Source of the DNA: DATIXD01 sp035518875
Lineage (GTDB): Bacteria > Pseudomonadota > Gammaproteobacteria > Methylococcales > Methylococcaceae
Reading direction: 5' to 3'
DNA length: 34,972 nt
NCBI GenBank assembly: GCA_035518875.1
Contig: DATIXD010000319.1
Span: 1 to 34,972 of the forward strand
Made by a program: the position numbers and the translations under genes. The notes beneath the pieces were generated by a model. That model saw nothing but the letters and a program-made list of their open reading frames with translations, made no database searches and was not told the DNA's origin. Below, piece by piece: positions 1 to 7,237 of the stretch (position 1 is the first letter of the stretch; the number at the start of each line of letters is the position of its first letter).

Positions 1-1
1 C

Positions 2-175
2 TTCCCCATAAATGCCGTTGCACCCTGGCGCGCCAAACAGCCTCTAACCGCCGGACTGATCGCCCAATGGCTGCGTATCGAATTTACCGGACTTCCTTTC
101 CGCGACGGTTTTGACCGGAAGTCTCAGAAATTCAGCTTCCCGGAACAGCCGGCTGACCCCCGATTGCGGTTGTAG
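2..175 (+). CDS. 3' end of an unknown protein (partial at window edge)
   Basis: An open frame enters from the left edge and ends at TAG 173-175, giving about 57 C-terminal residues. It has a natural amino-acid mix (stretches such as GLIAQWLRIEFTGLPF) and the other plus frames close early. I do not recognise the family. Because it sits 0.6 kb upstream of a CRISPR adaptation operon in the same orientation it could be the end of a CRISPR-associated effector gene, but nothing in the fragment proves that. The true length and start lie outside the window. Confidence 0.4.
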   Translation, partial: FPINAVAPWRAKQPLTAGLIAQWLRIEFTGLPFRDGFDRKSQKFSFPEQPADPRLRL

Positions 176-318
176 CACCTTCACTGGTAGCTACCCAGTT
201 GCTCCTCCAGGCTTCGTTATCCGCTTCTTGCTCCGCGGCAGCTCCCTGCGGCAGAGTGGCGAGTGTCTAAAGTTGAGAACTGATTTAGAAGAGCACATTA
301 AATTCGTTTGTCATCGTC

Positions 319-414
319 GTCATTCCGCCAGCGAGTGGCGGAATCCAGGGCACAGGGATGTGATTTGGGTGCCATCCGTGGCCCTTGGATTCAGGCAATC
401 CATGCCGGAATGAC
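319..414. repeat. Palindromic intergenic repeat, copy 1
   Basis: The element is bounded by GTCATTCCG (319-327) and its inverse CGGAATGAC (406-414). Internal inverted segments include CCGCCAGCGAGTGGCGG, and ATCCAGGGC against GCCCTTGGAT. It resembles the copies at 607-706 and 22354-22532. It is a non-coding, foldable intergenic repeat of the MITE/REP kind, and I see no transposase. Confidence 0.7.
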
Positions 415-606
415 GGCTTACGCAGGACTATGCAAACGGATGTCTTGTTGGGTACTTACAGGAGGGATTAAGAACCTGATGGAATGCCATGCCTAAAAGT
501 ACCCTTCTGTAATAAAGCAGACCGATTAGAAGGGATTGGATAGTGTAGATGTCGGAGCGACGAAAGTCTCAACGGGAAATTCGTCTGGAGTGTCTACGCT
601 ATCTCC

Positions 607-706
607 GTCGTTCCGGCAGGGAACGCCGGAACCGAAAAACCGCGACGGGTCGACCTGAACACATCCGTGTGCTCTGCACGCCGGCAATCCTTGCCGGTAT
701 GGCGAC
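607..706. repeat. Palindromic intergenic repeat, copy 2 (diverged)
   Basis: It starts GTCGTTCCGGCAGGGAACG and ends CCGGCAATCCTTGCCGGTATGGCGAC. These edges are a mutated version of the edges of the 319-414 copy (GTCATTCCG and CCGGAATGAC). Internal hairpins include TTCCGGCAGGGAACGCCGGAA and CCGGCAATCCTTGCCGG. It is about 100 bp from the cas2 start. Confidence 0.5.
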
Positions 707-802
707 TATCAGCAGCGAACCCGATCTCCATCCTTTAGCCGTTCCATTTTGACAAGCTTGCCAAACCGGACTGGGTGCACTGCGGTCATTACGCTGTGTT
801 CC

Positions 803-1087
803 ATGAGCAAGCGCATCCTTTACATCGCCGCCTACGATATCTGCCACCCGCGCCGGTTGCGCGCGGCCCTCCACGTGTTACGGGGTTATGCCAGCGGCGG
901 TCAAAAGTCGGTGTTTGAATGTTTTCTGACTCCGGCGGAAAAGCAGGACTTATTGGACGAAATCCGCGCGGTAATGGACGAAACCGAGGATCGCTTCCTG
1001 TTGTTGCGGCTGGACCCGAGAAGTCGGGTGCAGGTTTTGGGGATCGCGGTCGAGCCGATCGATCCCGAATTTTATTACGTGGGCTGA
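803..1087 (+). CDS. cas2: CRISPR-associated Cas2 (first copy)
   Basis: A 94-residue Cas2-family protein. Strand 1 (RILYIAAYDI) ends with the conserved Asp at residue 12, followed by the HPRRLRAALHVLRGYASGGQKSVFEC helix-turn-strand that is typical of the family. Cas2 dimers bridge two Cas1 dimers in the spacer-integration complex. The ATG at 803 is preferred over an upstream TTG because the family begins directly with strand 1. Its stop is 17 bp before the cas1 ATG, so the two are co-transcribed. It differs clearly from the second Cas2 at 2831-3142. The family call is secure; the CRISPR subtype is not. Confidence 0.9.
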   Translation: MSKRILYIAAYDICHPRRLRAALHVLRGYASGGQKSVFECFLTPAEKQDLLDEIRAVMDETEDRFLLLRLDPRSRVQVLGIAVEPIDPEFYYVG

Positions 1088-1104
1088 AAGCGGGGTATCG
1101 CAGC

Positions 1105-2064
1105 ATGGGTATTCTGTATGTCGATCGCACGGATATCGAGTTGAGGGATGAGGGTAATCATCTTTGTCTGTACGAGAACGGCGAACGGCGTTCGACCGTG
1201 CCGTTGACCCTGCTGGAGCGGGTGGTGTTGCGCGGTGCCGTGCAGTTGAGCGCCGGTGTGCTGAGACGCCTGGCGGACCACAATGTGGGGCTGTTGGTAT
1301 TGGCTGGGCGGAGCAACCGCCAGGCCGCCATGCTGTTGGGCAAGCCCAACGGCGACGTCCGGCGGCGTATTGCCCAGTACCGCTGGCATCATGATGCGGG
1401 GTACCGTGCGAGCTGGTCTCTGCCGCTGGTCGGGCTGAAATTGCGCGCGCAACGCCGGCTTCTGCTGCGGGCGGCCCTGCAGCGTCCGGATTGCCGGAAG
1501 CCGCTGCTGGACGGGGCCGATCAGATCGAGCGCGGTCTCTCCGGATTGCGCCATCTGGCGCCTGAACCGGGCCTGGAAAAGCGCTTGTGCGGCATCGAAG
1601 GGGCGGCGGCCAGCGCTTATTTCGGGGCCTTTACCTTCCTGTTCCCGGCGAGTCTGGATTTTACCGGCCGCAACCGTCGGCCGCCGAAGGATCCGGTCAA
1701 CGCGGTGCTTTCCCTCGGTTACACGATGTTGCATGCCGAGGCGGTGAGCGCCTGCCATATCGCCGGGCTCGATCCCTTCGTCGGGTTCTTTCACGAGCCC
1801 GCGCATAATCGCGAGTCTCTCGCCGCCGATCTGATCGAGCCGGTTCGCGCACGGCTGGATGAGTGGGCCTGGCGCTTGTTCGCCGAACGCAAGCTGCGGG
1901 GGGATGCTTTCACCCGGCAGGAGGACGCCTGTCTGTTGGGCAAGGCGGGCCGCCAGACGTTTTACCTGGAATACGAATTGTTTGCCCGGCCGGTACGGCG
2001 GCTGTTGCGGCGTTACGCGCTGTCTGTGGCCAAACGTCTTTTGGCGGATGGGGACGCGGCATGA
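1105..2064 (+). CDS. cas1: CRISPR-associated endonuclease/integrase Cas1
   Basis: A 319-residue Cas1. The N-terminal beta-domain opens with MGILYVDRTDIELR. The C-terminal helical domain contains the Glu motif (GIEGAAASAYFGAF, near residue 170), the His motif (GFFHEPAHNRESLAADL, near residue 232) and downstream Asp, so the metal-binding catalytic set appears intact. Cas1 integrates new spacers into CRISPR arrays together with Cas2. The ATG at 1105 is chosen because the beta-domain starts there; the frame is open further upstream but overlaps cas2. The stop overlaps the next gene by ATGA, implying translational coupling. Confidence 0.93.
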   Translation: MGILYVDRTDIELRDEGNHLCLYENGERRSTVPLTLLERVVLRGAVQLSAGVLRRLADHNVGLLVLAGRSNRQAAMLLGKPNGDVRRRIAQYRWHHDAGYRASWSLPLVGLKLRAQRRLLLRAALQRPDCRKPLLDGADQIERGLSGLRHLAPEPGLEKRLCGIEGAAASAYFGAFTFLFPASLDFTGRNRRPPKDPVNAVLSLGYTMLHAEAVSACHIAGLDPFVGFFHEPAHNRESLAADLIEPVRARLDEWAWRLFAERKLRGDAFTRQEDACLLGKAGRQTFYLEYELFARPVRRLLRRYALSVAKRLLADGDAA

Positions 2065-2831
2065 GGCCGTTGTATGTCCATGGCGCGGATACGCAGGTGA
2101 GACTGGATGGTCCGTCCTTGCGCATCAGTACCCCGACCAGCGCCGATCGCTGGTTTCCGCTGCGGCGTTTGTCGCGGGTGGTGTCTTCCAGCGTGGTGGT
2201 CTGGGAAACCGCCGCCGTGCTGGCGTGTGCCGGGCAAGGGGTGACCATCGGTTTTCTGGACGGCGACGGCATGCTGATCGCCCGTTGCATCGGCCGCGTC
2301 GATGCCCACGACCGTCTGCATGAGCGGCTGGAGCAACTGCTGTTTCAATCCGACTGGCGGGAGCTGTACGCCCGGTGGCTTGCAGCAGTGGAGAACATGG
2401 CGGTGAGGAGCGTGATCCGGCGCAGCGGCCTGGCGTTGGTCGATAGGCCCGAGCCGCAAGCGCTGCGGCGCCTGTTTCGGCAGGGCGCGGCGTCCATGAA
2501 CGCGCAGTTCGCCTACGAGCGGATCGGGCGGGAGGTCCATAGTCTGCTGGTCGCCCTGGTGACGCAGTGGTTGACCAACAGCCGCATCGATATCGCCCGC
2601 TGCAACGGCCTTGAATTCAACCTGGCATCCGATTTGGCCGATGTGCTGTTCTGGGATTTTCAGCTCGCCCGGCTCCGCTGGCTGGAACAGCGGCTGGAAC
2701 GGCTGGATACGGTCGAGGCGCCACCGCGCGCCGAGATCGTCGGGTTTTTCGAGACGCGCCGGGAACGGTCCGAAAAGCTGGTGCGCGGACTCATCCATCG
2801 TTTGCACCGCTGGCTGATCGAGCGAGACTGA
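2061..2831 (+). CDS. Second, apparently inactive Cas1-like protein
   Basis: A 256-residue protein whose first about 75 residues align with the neighbouring Cas1 beta-domain (LYVHGADTQVRLDGPSLRI against LYVDRTDIELRDEGNHLCL, then FPLRRLSRVVSS, then GVTIGFLDGDG). In the helical domain the IEG-type Glu motif is absent. The His-bearing motif is replaced by GLEFNLASDLADVL, which keeps an Asp but has no His. It is therefore probably a catalytically dead Cas1 paralogue that could pair with active Cas1. The start overlaps the cas1 stop (ATGA) and its TGA overlaps the ATG of the next cas2, so it is embedded in the operon and not a decaying fragment. The homology is my reading by eye; the function is inference. 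Confidence 0.8.
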   Translation: MRPLYVHGADTQVRLDGPSLRISTPTSADRWFPLRRLSRVVSSSVVVWETAAVLACAGQGVTIGFLDGDGMLIARCIGRVDAHDRLHERLEQLLFQSDWRELYARWLAAVENMAVRSVIRRSGLALVDRPEPQALRRLFRQGAASMNAQFAYERIGREVHSLLVALVTQWLTNSRIDIARCNGLEFNLASDLADVLFWDFQLARLRWLEQRLERLDTVEAPPRAEIVGFFETRRERSEKLVRGLIHRLHRWLIERD

Positions 2832-3142
2832 TGGCGATCCATCAAGCCCGTCTCTGCCTGGTCTGTTACGACATCGCCGATCCCAAGCGACTGCTGCGCG
2901 TGCACCGCTATTTACGCCGTGCCGGGGTGCCGATGCAGTATTCGGTGTTCACCCTCAGGCTCACGCAAAAGCAGCAAAGCCGCCTGTTGCGGGGGCTGAA
3001 GGGGATTATCGACGAGGGCGAGGACGACGTGAGAATTTACCCTCTGCCGGATAACGGCGAACGGTCCTCGCTCGGCAGGCAACTGTTCCCCGAGGATGTG
3101 TTGTTGATCGAAGGTGGCGCGCAAATGCTGGCCGGGTCGTAG
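2831..3142 (+). CDS. cas2: CRISPR-associated Cas2 (second copy)
   Basis: A 103-residue Cas2. Strand 1 LCLVCYDIAD carries the conserved Asp, followed by PKRLLRVHRYLRRAGVPMQYSVF, the usual Cas2 pattern, and a C-terminal segment ending in a predicted strand (EDVLLIEG). Its ATG overlaps the previous TGA by one base. It shares the fold but little detailed sequence with the first Cas2 at 803-1087, so the two are not a recent duplication. Two different Cas2 proteins and two different Cas1 proteins in one operon suggest a hetero-oligomeric adaptation complex; that is inference. Confidence 0.9.
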   Translation: MAIHQARLCLVCYDIADPKRLLRVHRYLRRAGVPMQYSVFTLRLTQKQQSRLLRGLKGIIDEGEDDVRIYPLPDNGERSSLGRQLFPEDVLLIEGGAQMLAGS

Positions 3143-3295
3143 GCGGCGGTATCGACGCCGAAACGGTCGATACCCCTATCGACTCGGTTCGGCCGGTTCA
3201 CATTCAGCCGAGGCCCACGCATCGCATGCCGCAGACAGCGACCTGCAACGCTTCCAACGCCGTAGTCGGCCGTCCTACTTCAAGACGACACCGGA

Positions 3296-3311
3296 TGTCT
3301 TGAAGATGACA
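3296..3311. promoter_or_regulatory. NifA upstream activator site 1 of rnfA
   Basis: TGTCTTGAAGATGACA fits the NifA site TGT-N10-ACA exactly. It is centred about 180 bp upstream of the start point predicted from the -24/-12 box at 3457-3472. It shares the core GAAGATGACAAAGAC with the next site, 28 bp downstream. Confidence 0.7.
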
Positions 3312-3323
3312 AAGACCATTCCT

Positions 3324-3339
3324 TGTTGCAAAGATGACA
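3324..3339. promoter_or_regulatory. NifA upstream activator site 2 of rnfA
   Basis: TGTTGCAAAGATGACA is an exact TGT-N10-ACA match, 28 bp from site 1 (close to three helical turns), about 152 bp upstream of the predicted rnfA transcription start. Confidence 0.7.
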
Positions 3340-3362
3340 AAGACGCTCAAAAAGTTAACCCA

Positions 3363-3378
3363 TGTGATTTTTCCGACA
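3363..3378. promoter_or_regulatory. NifA upstream activator site 3 of rnfA
   Basis: TGTGATTTTTCCGACA is a third exact TGT-N10-ACA match, about 113 bp upstream of the predicted start. Three matches within 83 bp in a non-coding gap, followed by a sigma-54 box, are unlikely to be chance. Confidence 0.65.
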
Positions 3379-3456
3379 CGTCGCCAAGCGCCAGTTTCAA
3401 GTCGGATCGTTCTTAAAGCCCTCACAATTTCTGGGTTAAAAACATTTCCAAGCCGA

Positions 3457-3472
3457 TGGCATGCCCTGTGCT
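3457..3472 (+). promoter_or_regulatory. Sigma-54 (-24/-12) promoter of the rnf operon
   Basis: TGGCATGCCCTGTGCT has the invariant GG-N10-GC spacing and differs from TGGCACG-N4-TTGCW at two positions. The predicted start point is about 3483, giving a 25-nt leader to the GTG of rnfA. Together with the three NifA-type sites upstream it indicates nitrogen-fixation control of rnf. Confidence 0.75.
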
Positions 3473-3507
3473 TCTGATCAGGGTAAATCGCTTGAGGAAA
3501 AACCGGC

Positions 3508-4089
3508 GTGAATGACTACTTGATGTTGTTGCTGGGCACGGCCCTCGTCAATAACGTGGTGCTCGTGAAATTCTTGGGGTTATGCCCCTTCATGGGGGTG
3601 TCGAAGAAACTCGACTCCGCCATCGGCATGGGGTTCGCCACGACCTTCGTCCTGACCCTGACCGCGGTGGCGAGCTGGTTTATCGAGCATTACATTCTGA
3701 CGCCGTTGGAAATCGGCTTCTTGCGCATACTGTCCTTTATCTTGGTGATCGCCGCCGTCGTTCAGTTTACGGAGATGGTGGTGCGCAAGACCAGCCCCGT
3801 GCTTTACCAGGTGTTGGGTATTTTCCTGCCGCTGATCACCACCAACTGTGCGGTGCTGGGTGTGGCCTTGTTGAACATCCAGCAGGAATACGATTTTCTG
3901 CACAGTGCCCTGTTCGGCTTCGGCTCCGCCTTAGGGTTCACCCTGGTGATGGTGATTTTCGCCGGCATCCGCGAGCGCCTGGCCTTGATGAGCGTGCCGG
4001 AGGCCTTTACCGGAGCCCCTATCGCGTTCATCACGGCGGGCATTCTATCCCTGGCATTCATGGGCTTTGCAGGCTTGAACACGCATTGA
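3508..4089 (+). CDS. rnfA: Rnf electron-transport complex subunit RnfA
   Basis: A 193-residue integral membrane protein with about six hydrophobic helices. It carries two Cys-containing motifs, LGLCPFMG near residue 26 and TTNCAVLG near residue 113. In the RnfA/RnfE and NqrD/NqrE families these ligate an iron-sulfur cluster buried in the membrane between the two subunits. Translation probably starts at GTG 3508, with GAGG about 10 nt upstream. It is the first gene of rnfABCDGEH, behind a NifA/sigma-54 promoter. The complex couples ion movement to electron flow from NADH to ferredoxin or flavodoxin for nitrogenase. Confidence 0.96.
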   Translation: MNDYLMLLLGTALVNNVVLVKFLGLCPFMGVSKKLDSAIGMGFATTFVLTLTAVASWFIEHYILTPLEIGFLRILSFILVIAAVVQFTEMVVRKTSPVLYQVLGIFLPLITTNCAVLGVALLNIQQEYDFLHSALFGFGSALGFTLVMVIFAGIRERLALMSVPEAFTGAPIAFITAGILSLAFMGFAGLNTH

Positions 4090-4117
4090 CTTCGACTTAG
4101 GAGCAAGGTAGGCGCGT

Positions 4118-4651
4118 ATGTACATTCTGTTCGCTATCATCAGCCTGACCGCAATGGGCTGTGCCCTCGGGTTCCTGTTGGGTGCTGCCTCGCGTTACTT
4201 GAAAGTGGAAGAGAATCCGCTGGTCGACGAGATCGAGCGACTGATGCCCGGCACGCAGTGCGGACAATGCGGTTATCCGGGTTGCCGGCCGGCGGCGGAA
4301 GCTCTGGTCGCGGGCGAAGCACCGGCTACCCTGTGCCCTCCGGGTGGGCGGGCACTGGCTGAGCAGCTGGCAAATAAATTATCCCTCGAGCTCGATTTGT
4401 CAGGTGTACAAGATCAGGCACCGATGGTGGCGCGCGTGGACGAATCCAACTGCATCGGTTGCGCCCGTTGCTTCAAGGTATGCCCGACCGATGCCCTGGT
4501 CGGCGCGCCGAAGCAGATTCATGCCGTCGTCGCCGACGCCTGCATCGCTTGCGGCAAATGCGTGGACGTATGTCCGACCGAATGTCTGCAGATGCATCCG
4601 GTCAAAGTCACGTTGCGCAACTGGCGTTGGCTGCAACCCGCGGCGGCCTAG
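4118..4651 (+). CDS. rnfB: Rnf complex ferredoxin subunit RnfB
   Basis: A 177-residue protein with one N-terminal membrane helix (residues 1-25). A [4Fe-4S] domain with QCGQCGYPGC follows near residue 47, and then two ferredoxin motifs, CIGCARCFKVCP near 112 and CIACGKCVDVCP near 142. RnfB passes electrons between RnfC and the soluble ferredoxin. It lies 28 bp after rnfA and 15 bp before rnfC, with normal length and complete Cys sets. Confidence 0.96.
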   Translation: MYILFAIISLTAMGCALGFLLGAASRYLKVEENPLVDEIERLMPGTQCGQCGYPGCRPAAEALVAGEAPATLCPPGGRALAEQLANKLSLELDLSGVQDQAPMVARVDESNCIGCARCFKVCPTDALVGAPKQIHAVVADACIACGKCVDVCPTECLQMHPVKVTLRNWRWLQPAAA

Positions 4652-4666
4652 GCGGGAGCGTAAGTC

Positions 4667-6160
4667 ATGTGGCCCTTGTCCATCAAATTCGACTGGAATC
4701 GGAAGGAGCCGAAGATCCGGGGCGGCGTTCATCCCGAATCCCACAAGGCGGAGACGGCGGAAAAACCCATCGCGCGGGATTTCCCGTTGCCGGCAAAACT
4801 CTATATCCCCTTGCAGCAGCACATCGGTCAAGCTGCCGACCCCATCGTCAAGGTGGGTCAGAAGGTCCTGAAAGGCGAAAGGATCGCGGCGAGCCAGGGT
4901 CATGTCTCCGCCCCGCTGCACGCCCCCACCTCCGGCCTCATCCTGGATGTCATGGAATTTCCGGCGCCGCACCCTTCCGCGCTGGCGACCCCGACCATCG
5001 TGTTGGAGCCGGACGGTGAAGAGCGCTGGATCGACAAGCCCGAGGAGATCGACCCCTTCGACCTGGAACCGGAGGAAATCTGCGCCAGGATCGGGGCGGC
5101 GGGCGTAGTCGGGATGGGGGGAGCGGCCTTTCCTTCCGTCGTCAAGCTCGATCTGGGACGCAAAACGAAGATTCACACCCTGCTTCTCAACGGCGGGGAG
5201 TGCGAGCCCTATCTCACTTGCGATGACCGGCTCATGCGGGAGCGGGCGGCAGGCACCGTCGATGGCATCCGCATCATGCTGCACGGCTTGGGCTGCAGGA
5301 AGGCCATCGTCGCCATAGAAGACAACAAGCCCCAGGCTTACCGCGCCATGGTGGAAGCCGCCCGGCCCTTCGGCCTGATCCAAGTGACCCAGGTCCCATC
5401 GCTGTATCCGATGGGCTGGGATAAGCAACTGGTCCGTTACCTTACCGGCCACGAGGTGCCGGCTGGGGGCCTGCCAACTGACGTGGGGGTTTTGCTGCAT
5501 AACGTGGCGACGGCCTACGTAATACATGAGGCCATACGCCACGGCAAACCCCTGATCAGCCGCGTCGTCACCGTTAGCGGTGGCGCCGTGAAGGCGCCCT
5601 GCAACGTGGAAGCGCCCCTGGGGACGCTCCTTTCCGAACTGCTCGCTTTTTGCGCCCATGATCCCGGCCAAACCGCCCGCTACGTCATGGGCGGCCCGAT
5701 GATGGGCAATGCCTTACCCCACACGCGCGTCCCCTTGGTCAAAGGTGCTTGCGGTATCCTCGCCTTGACTGCCGAGGAAGTTGCCAGCGCCGACGCCAAG
5801 CCGTGTATCCGCTGCTCGCGCTGTGTGACCGCCTGCCCGGTAGGACTGTTGCCGCTGGAGATGGCGAGCCGGATCCGCGCCGGTCAGTTCGATGCGGCGG
5901 TAGGTTACGGTTTGAAGGACTGCATCAGTTGCGGCTCCTGCTCTTACGTGTGCCCTTCGCAGATCCCCCTGGTGCATTATTTCAAATACGCCAGCGGCGA
6001 ACTGATGGCGCGCCAGCAGGCCAAGCAGAAGGCGGATCAAACCAAGCGCCTGGCCGAGGAAAAACAGGCGCGGCTTAATCGTCAGAAACAGGAATTGGCG
6101 GCTTTGGCCGCTCAGCGCAAGGCCCAGGCCAAATCCAAGCCGACCGAGGAAGCGGCCTAA
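4667..6160 (+). CDS. rnfC: Rnf complex NADH-dehydrogenase-like subunit RnfC
   Basis: A 497-residue peripheral subunit. It has an N-terminal IRGGVHP motif, a glycine-rich GMGGAAFP motif near residue 149 and NGGECEPYL near 174 for FMN/NADH binding. Two [4Fe-4S] motifs follow (CIRCSRCVTACP near 380 and CISCGSCSYVCP near 419). The last about 60 residues form a Lys/Gln/Ala-rich, probably coiled-coil tail, common in gammaproteobacterial RnfC. GGGAG precedes the ATG. RnfC oxidises NADH and hands electrons to RnfB. Confidence 0.96.
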   Translation: MWPLSIKFDWNRKEPKIRGGVHPESHKAETAEKPIARDFPLPAKLYIPLQQHIGQAADPIVKVGQKVLKGERIAASQGHVSAPLHAPTSGLILDVMEFPAPHPSALATPTIVLEPDGEERWIDKPEEIDPFDLEPEEICARIGAAGVVGMGGAAFPSVVKLDLGRKTKIHTLLLNGGECEPYLTCDDRLMRERAAGTVDGIRIMLHGLGCRKAIVAIEDNKPQAYRAMVEAARPFGLIQVTQVPSLYPMGWDKQLVRYLTGHEVPAGGLPTDVGVLLHNVATAYVIHEAIRHGKPLISRVVTVSGGAVKAPCNVEAPLGTLLSELLAFCAHDPGQTARYVMGGPMMGNALPHTRVPLVKGACGILALTAEEVASADAKPCIRCSRCVTACPVGLLPLEMASRIRAGQFDAAVGYGLKDCISCGSCSYVCPSQIPLVHYFKYASGELMARQQAKQKADQTKRLAEEKQARLNRQKQELAALAAQRKAQAKSKPTEEAA

Positions 6161-6163
6161 AAA

Positions 6164-7237
6164 ATGAACCTGTTTAGTGCTCCCTTCACCCGTTCCGACA
6201 GTCAGGTTCAGTCCATCATGGCGACGGTCATGCTGGCCTTGACGCCGGCTACCGCGTTCGGGATTTTCATTTTCGGCTGGCCGGCGCTCAACCTGTTCGT
6301 CACGACATCCCTCTCGGCGGTGCTGTTTGAAGCGGTTTGCCTCAAGCTTTCGGGAAAACCCGCTTCCGCCTTTGTGTGGGACGGCTCTGCGCTCCTGACC
6401 GGCTGGCTGTTAGCGTTGAGTCTGCCCCCTTGGGCCCCCTGGTGGATCGGTGTGACCGGCTCTGCCCTCGCGATCGTCGTCGGCAAACAGGTCTACGGCG
6501 GTATCGGCCAGAATCTGTTCAACCCGGCCATGCTGGCGCGGGTCGCCTTGTTGGTTTCGTTTCCCCTGGAAATGACCACCTGGGTTAAGCCGGCGCCTTT
6601 ATTTTCCTCGACAGCGCCTGGCCTCCTGGAAAGCTTCGCGATCACCTTCAGCGGCGCGCCCGCCGCCGACGGCATGACCGGGGCGACCCTCATCGGCTAT
6701 GTGAAAACCGAATTTTCTCAAGGACATGGTCTGAGCGAGGCGCTCGCGTCCGCCAATTATGGCTTTTTCAAGTCTTTCCTCGGGTGGATCAGCGGGAGCC
6801 TCGGGGAGACCTCCACCCTCCTGTTGGCAGGCGGCGGCATCTGGTTGCTGAGGGAAAAGGTCATCACCTGGCATATTCCCCTTTCCATGCTGGCGACGGT
6901 GGCGTTGTTGGCCGGTGTTTTCGCCCTGGTGGACGGTGAACGCTATCCAGGCCCCTTGTTTCACCTCAGCTCGGGCGCCCTCGTGCTGGCCGCTTTCTTC
7001 ATCGCCACCGACTATGTCACTTCGCCCAGCACTCCGCGAGGACAACTCATTTTCGGCACCGGCTGCGGTTTGATCATTTATGTCATTCGCACTTGGGGCG
7101 CCTACCCGGAGGGCGCGGGGTTCTCGGTGCTGCTGATGAACTCACTGACGCCGGTCATCGATCATTATATCCGCCCGCGCATTTACGGACGCGACCGCAA
7201 GGGGCGACCCCTGGAGCTGCCGGAGGGTAATGAATGA
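6164..7237 (+). CDS. rnfD: Rnf complex membrane subunit RnfD
   Basis: A 357-residue protein with about ten hydrophobic helices. It carries the covalent-flavin motif TGAT (near residue 172 in DGMTGATLIGYV), whose Thr carries FMN by a phosphoester bond in the RnfD/NqrB family. It starts 3 bp after the rnfC stop and its last codons overlap rnfG by ATGA, so translation is coupled. Length and motifs are normal. Confidence 0.95.
   Translation: MNLFSAPFTRSDSQVQSIMATVMLALTPATAFGIFIFGWPALNLFVTTSLSAVLFEAVCLKLSGKPASAFVWDGSALLTGWLLALSLPPWAPWWIGVTGSALAIVVGKQVYGGIGQNLFNPAMLARVALLVSFPLEMTTWVKPAPLFSSTAPGLLESFAITFSGAPAADGMTGATLIGYVKTEFSQGHGLSEALASANYGFFKSFLGWISGSLGETSTLLLAGGGIWLLREKVITWHIPLSMLATVALLAGVFALVDGERYPGPLFHLSSGALVLAAFFIATDYVTSPSTPRGQLIFGTGCGLIIYVIRTWGAYPEGAGFSVLLMNSLTPVIDHYIRPRIYGRDRKGRPLELPEGNE

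Larger units (their letters stand above)
176..802. other. Gene-poor stretch upstream of the cas operon
   Basis: I see no convincing gene here; short open frames have no sensible start or composition. It holds two palindromic repeat copies (319-414 and 607-706, listed separately). It also holds an inverted pair GGGTACTT 450-457 / AAGTACCC 497-504, followed by CCCTTCT 502-508 / AGAAGGG 528-534, so the 450-534 segment could fold into alternative hairpins. No regularly spaced CRISPR repeats are present. The promoter of the cas operon must lie here or upstream, but I cannot pick a convincing -35/-10. Confidence 0.5.

Noticed and set aside
3143..3507. Tandem GATGACAAAGAC repeats as a possible CRISPR remnant next to cas2
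   Set aside because: There are only two units, 28 bp apart, each completing a TGT-N10-ACA NifA site, and a sigma-54 promoter follows. Regulatory sites explain them better.
4400..5671. Long minus-strand open frame of more than 400 codons
   Set aside because: It lies entirely opposite rnfB and rnfC, has a composition rich in His, Arg and Gly from antisense of a high-GC gene, and no family resemblance.
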